Of a DNA stretch of 64,000 nt, positions 44,197 to 51,348 are shown in pieces; position 1 is the stretch's first letter, and each line of letters opens with the position of its first letter. The position numbers were made by a program, and so were the translations under genes. The notes beneath the pieces are model-generated. The model did no database searches. It was not told where the DNA came from and was given only the letters and a program-made list of their open reading frames with translations. Source of the DNA: Oxalobacteraceae bacterium (GTDB lineage Bacteria > Pseudomonadota > Gammaproteobacteria > Burkholderiales > Burkholderiaceae_D); the NCBI GenBank assembly GCA_021768485.1, contig JAIZVZ010000002.1:62001-126000 (forward strand). The letters are read 5' to 3'.

Positions 44197-45369
44197 TCAG
44201 GTTCTTAAGTGGTTAAAAAGTGGTTTATTTTCGATTTTTGCTTCAATCTTCTGCATCTCAGCGTCGCTTGCAGACCCATCTATCCAGTCCGCGTACACCC
44301 CAAAAAAAATTTTAATATCATGCCCAAGTTGTTTGGCCATGAATGACGGATTCACGCCTGCCATGAGTCCGACCGTAGCGTAGGTATGGCGCGTGTTGTA
44401 GGGACGACGATAGCGAAGTCCCAGCGCCTTCAGCGTCGGCGTCCAGTAACGTTTTCGCGCGTTCTGTTCGTATGCCCAAGGCTTATTGGTGCCAGGGTCA
44501 TGGAACACGCGCTCGCTCGCCGCATACGTCCAGTTCTTCTGGCGTTTGACTGCTGCCAAGGCGCGGCTATTGAGTTTGACGGTGCGCGGCTTGGCCGTCT
44601 TTGTCGAGTCTTCCATTTCGTCGCCAACGAAGGCCTGGCTGATATATGCCGTATTTTTCTTAAGATCGATTGCGTCCCACGTTAGGCCGATCGCCTCACT
44701 GGTACGTAATCCAGAAAAAAATTGAAATTCGAAGAAATTGCAGACCTGCTCAGAGTAGTGCGCATGCATGTATTCGATGATCGCTTCGGCCTCATTCAAT
44801 TCAAAGGGATCTGGCTTCCGCTTTTGCCATTTCGCCTGCTCGATGGCTTCGCAGGGATTTTTCTGTATTAATCCATCAATCACAGCCAGATCGAATACGC
44901 TACGACAAATAGCCAAGACGTTATTTCTGGTTTTTCCTGATCGCCAATTACCCTTGTTGAGAGTGGTCGTGATGTCGCTATGCTTGATTGAGCCTAATGG
45001 CAATGCACCCAGCGCAGGCTTCCAGAAATTATTCTTGTACCGCTCGTAGCATTTTCTTGTTGATCGCTTTATCGCTAACTGCGAAAACCAGATCTCCATG
45101 AAATCACCGAAACTTTGCGGGTTTGACTGTTCTGCGTGTTTCGAATGTGGAAAATATTTCGCATAGGAGAATTCTCCCTTGCGTATCGCTTTGTTGATTT
45201 CGGCGACCCGCCGCTTTGCGAACAAGATGTTCGCGGTTGTCGGCTTCATTGCTGTTTTATCGTGATCCATCCGCAACGTCTCACGACGCTGTTTCCCCTG
45301 AAATCTAAAGACAAGGCGCATGCTGACATTTCTGATTTCAACCCCGTCAATCGTCTTCCAATTTGCCAT
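44197..45369 (-). CDS. int: Tyrosine-type site-specific integrase of the island
   Basis: A phage-type integrase of 390 aa: an arm-binding N-terminal region (WKTIDGVEIRNVSMRLVFRF), a SAM-like core-binding domain (FGDFMEIWFSQLAIKRSTRK), and the catalytic domain. The active-site residues are the Arg of FSGLRTSEAIG, the second Arg of YNTRHTYATVGL, the His of KQLGHD and the Tyr of FGVYADW. It ends 35 bp from tRNA-Ser and reads toward it. That is the standard layout for integrative elements that use a tRNA 3' end. It appears full length and active. Confidence 0.93.
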   Translation of the reverse strand: MANWKTIDGVEIRNVSMRLVFRFQGKQRRETLRMDHDKTAMKPTTANILFAKRRVAEINKAIRKGEFSYAKYFPHSKHAEQSNPQSFGDFMEIWFSQLAIKRSTRKCYERYKNNFWKPALGALPLGSIKHSDITTTLNKGNWRSGKTRNNVLAICRSVFDLAVIDGLIQKNPCEAIEQAKWQKRKPDPFELNEAEAIIEYMHAHYSEQVCNFFEFQFFSGLRTSEAIGLTWDAIDLKKNTAYISQAFVGDEMEDSTKTAKPRTVKLNSRALAAVKRQKNWTYAASERVFHDPGTNKPWAYEQNARKRYWTPTLKALGLRYRRPYNTRHTYATVGLMAGVNPSFMAKQLGHDIKIFFGVYADWIDGSASDAEMQKIEAKIENKPLFNHLRT

Positions 45370-45381
45370 CGCAATGTCCTT

Positions 45382-45576
45382 TCAATCTTGTTCAACCCAT
45401 TTGTAGTATTCCTGAAGATTCATGGTGATATGTCCATCTGGTGCACGCCGATAGTGCCTTCCTTCAGTCCATACACCGGTTTCAATCTTGCGCCGAACTG
45501 CTTTGTCGGTATAGCCAGTCATGGTCACAAAAACTTTGATAAGGACCCATTCGAGATTGATCATCGGTGCGTTCAT
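45382..45576 (-). CDS. Excisionase-like small DNA-binding protein
   Basis: A 64-aa protein from the ATG at 45576, with GAGGACAAA five bases upstream. The segment KVFVTMTGYTDKAVRRKIETG is a winged-helix excisionase pattern, followed by WTEGRHYRRAPDGHITMNL, in which the GRHY and wing residues match the Xis proteins of tRNA-associated prophages and islands. It starts upstream of the integrase and is 12 bp from its start codon, so int and xis form one operon. Confidence 0.78.
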   Translation of the reverse strand: MNAPMINLEWVLIKVFVTMTGYTDKAVRRKIETGVWTEGRHYRRAPDGHITMNLQEYYKWVEQD

Positions 45577-46010
45577 TTTGTCCTCGTAAATTAGAGTTTT
45601 TGACGAAGGTGTGTTGTGCCGAATTTGACAAAGTGATTGAGCCAATTACCTGAAAGATTAAGGATTGTCGTTCAATGCCTGTTGGCGCGGCTTCCACGTC
45701 TGGCTTTGATCGGCACACGATGGATAAAACCGTTGTATTAAATATTATTGTTTGCTCGGGTAATGGCAACCACAATAAACAGAGAACACCGAATGGCGCA
45801 AATCTGGTAGGGGATACAGACGATATAAGAGAGGGTATGTAGCTTGTTTAATGTGTCAGCCAGAAAATTTAAATGTGGATCAAATGAATACCAGAATCAG
45901 GATTGTTTGCTTACGCTCACTGGCCTTTTAACGCCACCGAGTCGAGCTTGATGTGTCGTCGGTAACTGCTTGGATTTAGTGGATGTGATGCGCCAATAAG
46001 GAGGTTCACT
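45577..46010. other. Intergenic between excisionase and the plasmid-like genes
   Basis: 434 bp, AT-rich compared with the backbone. The promoters of the divergent int operon and of the kleE-like gene should lie here. No gene was recognised. Confidence 0.45.
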
Positions 46011-46367
46011 ATGGCAAAGATTATCAAATTTCCGAGAGTGGGCGCTGTTTCGCAGATGCGCGATCTCGCTTCAAAAACTAAGGCGCCATCGGTTCCCAAA
46101 CTGCCGCCAGCATTCTCACGAACAACGCCGACTCCGTGGTGGCGATGCATCCTCTATGGAACGGATGCTGCGGCGTGGATAATGATTGTTTTGTTGTCTC
46201 CCGTTTGGAAGTGGATTGCCGTAATAGACATGCTATTTCAGTTGTTGAAAACGATGTATTACTGGGACACGCCTGGCGCCCATGCGGGATGGATAGCGGT
46301 GCTGCATATTGGTGTATTTCTTGGTCTATATTTTTATGTTCTATTTCATAAGCCAAAATGGATTTGA
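46011..46367 (+). CDS. kleE: KleE-like stable-inheritance membrane protein
   Basis: The product (118 aa) is a membrane protein starting MAKIIKFPRVG. The C-terminal half has two hydrophobic stretches with the run LFQLLKTMYYWDTPGAHAGW followed by VLHIGVFLGLYFYVLFHKPK. That WxTPGxxAGW pattern and the KPK end are those of KleE of IncP-1 plasmids, as I remember that sequence. A strong AAGGAGG precedes the ATG. KleE is a stable-inheritance protein of unknown biochemical role. Here it stands upstream of korB, as in IncP-1, but without kleF, korA and incC between them. Confidence 0.72.
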   Translation: MAKIIKFPRVGAVSQMRDLASKTKAPSVPKLPPAFSRTTPTPWWRCILYGTDAAAWIMIVLLSPVWKWIAVIDMLFQLLKTMYYWDTPGAHAGWIAVLHIGVFLGLYFYVLFHKPKWI

Positions 46368-46399
46368 AACTTTGAATATTCAAGTGAATAACACTGAAA

Positions 46400-46412
46400 T
46401 TTAGCCGCTAAA
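46400..46412. promoter_or_regulatory. KorB operator (OB) in front of korB
   Basis: TTTAGCCGCTAAA, a perfect 13-bp match to the IncP-1 KorB operator consensus TTTAGC(C/G)GCTAAA. It lies 66 bp before the korB start chosen here. A 12-bp palindrome TTGAATATTCAA (46372-46383) is 16 bp further upstream. In IncP-1 plasmids KorB represses promoters that carry this site, so autoregulation is the simplest reading. Confidence 0.88.
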
Positions 46413-46478
46413 GGATTTTCGACAGAGGCCGGATTTCTTGGTTTTGTGATTTCAAGCAGGAACGTAAGCGTCGAAAGG

Positions 46479-47486
46479 ATGGCAAATCAGATGAAGAAAA
46501 AATCGCAACAAAGGATTGCTCGCGCCGAAGCCGTGACGGAATCGTCCCCGACGCGGCATTTCGATTCGGCTTCAAAGATACATACGACGAAGATTACCCA
46601 CGGTGTTCCGCTTCAGCTAAGCATTGACCTGATCGATGAAGACCCTGATCAACCTCGGTCCAGTAACAACCCCGGATTTTCATCACAAAGTCTAGAAGAG
46701 TTGGCTGCGACCATACGTCTTCGTGGCATCAAGACACCAATCTCCGTTCGCCACCACACAGCGATGCCTGGGCGCTTTCTCATTAATCATGGTGCCCGTC
46801 GCTACCGTGGCAGCCTGTTGGCCGGTAGGTCGTGCATTCCCGCTTTTATCGATGATGATTACACTGATGCCGATCAAGTAATCGAGAATCTTCAGCGAAA
46901 TTCCCTCACTCCGCGCGAAATTGCCGACTATATTGGCCGAGAGTTATCTAAGGGGAAAAAGAAGAGCGAGATCGCGCGCATCATCGGCAAGTCGGCGGCG
47001 TTTGTGACGCAGCATGTTACCTTGCTCGATCTACCGGACCCGATCTGTGCGGCGTTTACTTGCGGTCGCGTCAGAGATGTTACGCTGGTAAACGAACTAG
47101 TCATGGCATTTAAGAAGATGCCGCGCGAAGTGCAGGCCTGGCTAGTCAACGAGAGTCAGGAAATTACGCGGGGTACGGTTAAGTTGCTGCGCGATTTCCT
47201 CGACGAGAAGCGTATATCTGGTTTGACTAGTACCGATTATGTCGATGACGTAAGCGACCAGGATGATTCGGCATTAGCCGGTGTCAATACTGGCAGTGTA
47301 AGTAAGGGGCCGGACAGGCTAAGAAGTACGGTCTTGGCGGTGCGTTACAAGCGTCGACCTGCGCGCATGTTATTGAATAGAAGGCCAACAAGGGATGGTC
47401 TCGCCTGGCTGAAGTATGATGACGATGGGCAGGAGCTCGAAGCGGATCTCACCCACGTGAAATTGGTCGCGCTGCGCGAAGGCTGA
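46479..47486 (+). CDS. korB: KorB-like ParB-family transcriptional repressor and partition protein
   Basis: KorB of IncP-1 plasmids is both a ParB-type centromere-binding partition protein and a global repressor. This 335-aa protein keeps the whole fold: the N-terminal ParB box LIDEDPDQPRSSNN, INHGARRYRGSLLAG, ENLQRNSLTPREIADYIG, the helix-turn-helix GKSAAFVTQHVTLLDLP, and RVRDVTLVNELVMAFKK. The SH3-like C-terminal dimerisation domain is also present (RPARMLLNRRP to WLKYDDDGQELEADLTHVKL), which is diagnostic of KorB. ATGs at 46479 and 46491 and a GTG at 46446 are possible starts. The partner ATPase IncC (ParA) is absent. Confidence 0.88.
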   Translation: MANQMKKKSQQRIARAEAVTESSPTRHFDSASKIHTTKITHGVPLQLSIDLIDEDPDQPRSSNNPGFSSQSLEELAATIRLRGIKTPISVRHHTAMPGRFLINHGARRYRGSLLAGRSCIPAFIDDDYTDADQVIENLQRNSLTPREIADYIGRELSKGKKKSEIARIIGKSAAFVTQHVTLLDLPDPICAAFTCGRVRDVTLVNELVMAFKKMPREVQAWLVNESQEITRGTVKLLRDFLDEKRISGLTSTDYVDDVSDQDDSALAGVNTGSVSKGPDRLRSTVLAVRYKRRPARMLLNRRPTRDGLAWLKYDDDGQELEADLTHVKLVALREG

Positions 47487-47615
47487 AAAATGCGATGCCA
47501 ACAGATCCTTTCTGCATTTTTTTGTAAGATAAAAGGGATTAATAATAACCACGTCAGTCAGGTAAGGATGCATGACTTACTTTCTTAGCGCTATTGTGCA
47601 AATGGGAGTCCGACA

Positions 47616-47960
47616 ATGAAGCAACGCCTGCTTGTGATGAATGGGCAAAAATTGGTTCAAAGCGAGCGGAATGGCGAGTGGGTGACGGATAAGGTTGAGA
47701 AAGCGCTTTCTATTAAGCCGGGTATCTACAATATCCACCTAGCCATGGCTGCTAACAAAAGCAAGACTTACGATGGCGTAATTTTGCATTCCGACAAAAA
47801 TTTTGTATTTCAGCAGATTGGGAAGAATTTTGTCAAACATGATTTCGCGACATTTTCCCGCTCACCAGTAGGAGGAAGCAATCTACATATCAGATACGAG
47901 GCGGATAAGGCAATCGTCGCGCCAACATCGATAAAGATTGGACGTAGTTTGGGTCGTTGA
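47616..47960 (+). CDS. kfrB: KfrB-domain protein
   Basis: A 114-aa soluble protein. It opens MKQRLLVMNGQKLVQSERNG, continues KPGIYNIHLAMAANKSKTYDG and NFVFQQIGKNFVKHD, and ends in a basic tail. This is the KfrB/TraO-type small domain of IncP-1 and related plasmids, as far as I can tell from the N-terminal motif. GGGAG precedes the ATG. Its place after korB is again the IncP-1 order, with korF, korG and kfrA missing. Function in plasmids is linked to stability. Confidence 0.65.
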   Translation: MKQRLLVMNGQKLVQSERNGEWVTDKVEKALSIKPGIYNIHLAMAANKSKTYDGVILHSDKNFVFQQIGKNFVKHDFATFSRSPVGGSNLHIRYEADKAIVAPTSIKIGRSLGR

Positions 47961-48606
47961 GATTGACTTAATATTTGAATCGCTGAAGCCGAATTGGCAA
48001 CTATGAAATGTAATCGCTTGGGCTTAATCCGACGTAGACTGCCAGATGAGCTAAGGTTCCAGGGACGGCTACGGAGCGAAGGCCGTAACCGGCTCAGGCT
48101 GTGAAAAACAGTTTTTTGACCAAAAGCAGTCAGCCGAAATGAACGCAAAAATGCGATCTCTAAGCGGAGACGTGGCGAATTTTAAAGTGTTTTTTCTTTC
48201 CAATATCGCTTTGGCTGGTACGCTCGTGGCTCTCACCTAACTTCTGTCGCTGGCGAGTCTGCCAAGTTCCCCGTTCGCCTGAATGTTGCCACTTTTTGGC
48301 TCAATGTGCTCGAACTCAGCGAGTGATACGCTGCGCCAATACTGGCCGGACATTGGATAGCGAGGCCGCACGTGTCGGGGATGTATTAACTATCTAAACC
48401 ATGGAATAGTTAAGTCGTCAGCGCGCGCGAGGTAGACAGTATTGTCCGCTTGATCAGACGGAGGTGGCGGCGCTAATGCGCCATGGGCATAGGGATGGTG
48501 TCGAGCGAGCGGAGCGTCTCAATGATTTTGAAGCACATGTTTGAATTTGTGAGAGTCTAAATCTCGGTTTTTAAGCAGGCTTTCTCTCCATGGTTGGTGG
48601 GTTAAT
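47961..48606. other. No gene recognised; possible decayed sequence
   Basis: 646 bp between kfrB and the transposase pseudogene. No open frame looks coding on either strand. It contains an inverted repeat TTAACTAT...ATAGTTAA (48386-48413) and a 12-base match to the start of tRNA-Ser (CGGAGACGTGGC, about 48166). The IS left end should be within the last part, but I could not define an inverted repeat. Confidence 0.4.
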
Positions 48607-49955
48607 CTAAGCAGTCGTCGGCAGTTTCTGCGCCTGCGGCATATGATGTTTGAAGCGGTTCGGTGTTCGTTGAAAGTTTTCTGCCAGCGTGACTTGCCGT
48701 TGTTTTCGTAGGTCTGCGGCGCGGCCGGTGTGAACGTTCTCAGGTGTCATCATGGCGATGCTGAAATGACGATGCTGCTGGTTATACAAGGTAAAGAACT
48801 GGACGCTGTGAACGCGGGCGTCGGCCAGCGAGCCAAAGAGCGCCGGGAAGCTCGGCTGGTATTTCATGGTTTTGAACTGTGCTTTCGAGTAGGGAGTGTC
48901 GTCGGAAATATAGGGCTTGCTATGCGACTTGACGATGCCCAGGTATGGCAGCAAGGTGGCCGTTTGGAGCGCATGTCGCTGCCACGGTCGGCATGCAAGG
49001 TCAATGTGTCCGGCATGATGCTTTCTTTGGCGGCGGTATCGGCAAAGAGTTGTTCCGCTAGTTCGGCGGCTTCCTCCTCGGCAACTATCCGGACGATGAC
49101 GTGGCGGCTGAAGATGTCGAGAATGACGTAAAGATGGAAACACGTTCCCCTGACCGGCCCCTTCAGCTCCGTGATGTCCCAGCCCCAGACTTGATTGGGC
49201 CTCACTGTCAGTAGCTCCGGTTTGGGGTACTCCGGATGACGCAGTTGGTTGCGCCGTTCGCGCATGGCGGCACAGTCTTGCAGCAGGCGGTATATGGTAT
49301 GCACTGAGGCCACGTAATGTCCTTCATCGAACAGTTGCGCATGAATGGTCGCCTGCGCGCAATTGGCGAAGCGCGGACTGTTGAGCATGTCGAGCGTCAC
49401 GCGGCGCTCCAGTTCCGATAACGTCAGCGGCGGGCGTGGCGCCGGATCTTGCGGCGCTAAGGCCGGCAGTGCGCCAGCCACCCCAACCCGGCCAGCCAAA
49501 CTGTTGGCGGCACTGATTACTTCGGCTTGCTCGGCGTGTCGCCGGTGCTCAGAGCCAGGAGTGTGGAAAGTTTTTTGAATCTCGATGATCTAGTCCGCCT
49601 TGACTAGCTTTGCGCGCAGGCGCTCGACCTCTTTTTCCAGTTTCAGCGTGCGGAGTGTCTGGATGGAGATCGGATCGGCTTTTGGGCTGCGCTTGAACTC
49701 CAATGCGGCAGCCTCGCCAGTACTTTGGTGTTGCTTGCGCCACGCCGCCAAATGCGACGAATCGATACCATCATAATGCAGCAAGGCACCGATGTCACCG
49801 GATACCGCGCAGGCGTTAGCGGCGCTCAGAATGCGTAATTTCTCAGCGTTAGAGAAGGCATGCCGCTTGGTAGTGGGCAAAACTTCCGGGGGGGGGGCGT
49901 CGGACATTGATGGCAGTGTTGATGGCCACCATTGGTTGCTGCTATGGTGCATACA
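48600..49955 (-). mobile_element. IS3-family insertion sequence, approximate extent
   Basis: Boundaries are set only by the transposase frame; terminal inverted repeats and target duplications were not identified. It lies between the IncP-1-like relic and the secretion block. Confidence 0.55.
48607..49907 (-). pseudogene. IS3-family transposase, inactivated by an amber codon and a frameshift
   Basis: The minus strand encodes an IS3-type transposase as one continuous frame: an HTH/leucine-zipper N-terminal part (FSNAEKLRILSAANACAVSG, LKLEKEVERLRAKLVKAD) and an rve catalytic part (PNQVWGWDITELKGPVRG, LHADRGSDMRSK, SHSKPYISDDTPYSKAQF). Two lesions are visible. A TAG at 49590 interrupts KAD-IIEIQK in the same frame, where the family has Leu. 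Near 48961-48966 the frame shifts between LHADRGSDMRSK and TATLLPYLGIVKSHSKPY. A run of ten G residues (49888-49897) lies near the N-terminus and could be a further sequencing or slippage point. The element is dead as read. Confidence 0.85.
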
Positions 49956-50185
49956 GGTAGTGCTGTGGCACGAAAAATGGATATTGAGTAGGATTACGTA
50001 GTTGTATATTTACAATAATTTGTGCGAATTAACAAAAGACACCATTTGATACATTTTGTTCAAGTACAATTTGGCAATTACTTGCATTGCTGGCAATAAA
50101 TAAACGGTTGATCGTTATTAAATTGAGATCATCACGTTGATTATAAAAGCTTGGAGGTACCTGCAAATATTATTGCGAATATGCC

Positions 50186-50725
50186 ATGTTTGTTCCTAGA
50201 TCGATCCCGCAGTTTATCTCATTGCTACGCACTTATTGGTCTTGGTTCTTGGGCGCAGGAGTTCTGTGCTTTACTGCAGTGCTTGCATTTTATGCATTGC
50301 CCGCCATCCAAACGCAAAATGACGTGCTGGAACGTCAAATTCGCTCACTGCAGCGCCAGCAGCGCGCGCTTGCTGCCGCTTCCCCACTGAGGCAACCGCA
50401 GGATTTTGACGCGCACTTAGGTGCATTCGGTAGTTTGCCTGCGCTCGTGAATGACCTGCAAGCGCAGGCTGTTAAATACAAGTTAATCCTGTCTGACGCG
50501 ACCTATAAACCGATTGATGGGGCGGCTGGGACAGATCTGGGGCGAATGGAAATTGGCGTTCATTTAAAGGGGACATATGTGCCCTTGAAAAAAATGTTGG
50601 CTGCGCTGTTTAAGTTGCATGAGGGTTTGGCGTTGCAATCTCTTTCAGTGCAACGTACGCGTTCTACCGATTCTATCCTCGACATTGATTTGCGGTTTAA
50701 CTTTTTTTACCGGAAGTCGGCGTGA
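50186..50725 (+). CDS. PilO/GspM-like inner-membrane assembly protein
   Basis: A 179-aa bitopic membrane protein: an N-terminal helix (FLGAGVLCFTAVLAFYALP), a coiled coil (DVLERQIRSLQRQQRAL), then a ferredoxin-like domain (DLQAQAVKYKLILSDATYK to MEIGVHLKGTYVPLKKMLAAL). This is the layout of PilO and GspM, which with PilN/GspL brace the inner-membrane platform. It opens the secretion gene cluster and overlaps the next gene by 4 bp. The ATG has only a weak ribosome-binding site. Confidence 0.75.
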   Translation: MFVPRSIPQFISLLRTYWSWFLGAGVLCFTAVLAFYALPAIQTQNDVLERQIRSLQRQQRALAAASPLRQPQDFDAHLGAFGSLPALVNDLQAQAVKYKLILSDATYKPIDGAAGTDLGRMEIGVHLKGTYVPLKKMLAALFKLHEGLALQSLSVQRTRSTDSILDIDLRFNFFYRKSA

Positions 50726-51264
50726 ATCTATTGCAGCGAGAACGCCTGGTCTTTGGATTGGCTATTGCGCTGGCCATGCTTGCTGCGTGGGGGGATCGAT
50801 TTGGCATGCAATCGATGCCTGCAATTAAAACGTTGCCCCATGTGATTTCTCAAGATATTTCACGCGCTAAGATTGGTGTTGCAGGAAAATCTTCTGCGCC
50901 GGAAGACGTTGCTATTAGTAAGAATACTTCGAACGCCGATTCCTTGGAAAATTCCACTATCGATTTATTCCGAATTGTCAGTTTTTTGCCGCCACCACCT
51001 AAAGCTGTTGCACCGCCACCACCACCGCCACCGCCAAAACCGGTGGCGCCGGCGTTCCCCTATCAATACTTTGGGACGATGGTTGATGTGAATGGAAAAT
51101 TGGTCACCTATTTGACTCGTAATAATATGCTTATTCCCATTCATTCCAAGGAGACACTTGACAATGAATATCACATTGATTCGCTCAGTGATTCGCAAAT
51201 CGTCATTACCTATTTGCCTCTAAAAGAGAAGACAACAATCACTATAAAGTCGGCTGCGCAGTGA
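50722..51264 (+). CDS. GspC/PilP-like periplasmic linker protein
   Basis: A 180-aa protein with one N-terminal helix (RLVFGLAIALAMLAAWG), a Ser/Asn-rich stretch, then an unusual proline run (PPPPKAVAPPPPPPPPKP, residues about 93-112), and a C-terminal beta domain (FPYQYFGTMVDVNGKLVTYL to TITI). This is the homology-region fold of GspC and PilP, which links the inner-membrane platform to the secretin. The start overlaps the PilO-like gene by 4 bp, and the secretin follows after 84 bp. Confidence 0.72.
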   Translation: MNLLQRERLVFGLAIALAMLAAWGDRFGMQSMPAIKTLPHVISQDISRAKIGVAGKSSAPEDVAISKNTSNADSLENSTIDLFRIVSFLPPPPKAVAPPPPPPPPKPVAPAFPYQYFGTMVDVNGKLVTYLTRNNMLIPIHSKETLDNEYHIDSLSDSQIVITYLPLKEKTTITIKSAAQ

Positions 51265-51348
51265 CAGTTGGCGCAGTACAGCAATCGTTTCCGGGCTATA
51301 TGTTTTGCCTGATCGTGCCGGTGATTTTCATCAATTGGGAGTATCGTC

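Noticed and set aside
46011..47960. kleE-korB-kfrB segment as part of an intact integrated IncP-1 plasmid
   Set aside because: No trfA, oriV, korA, incC, tra or trb gene is present in the window; only a fragment of the control region is seen.
48164..48178. CGGAGACGTGGC near 48166 as a second attachment site of the tRNA-Ser island
   Set aside because: It matches the 5' acceptor part of the tRNA rather than the 3' end that integrases duplicate, and the match is only 12 bases.
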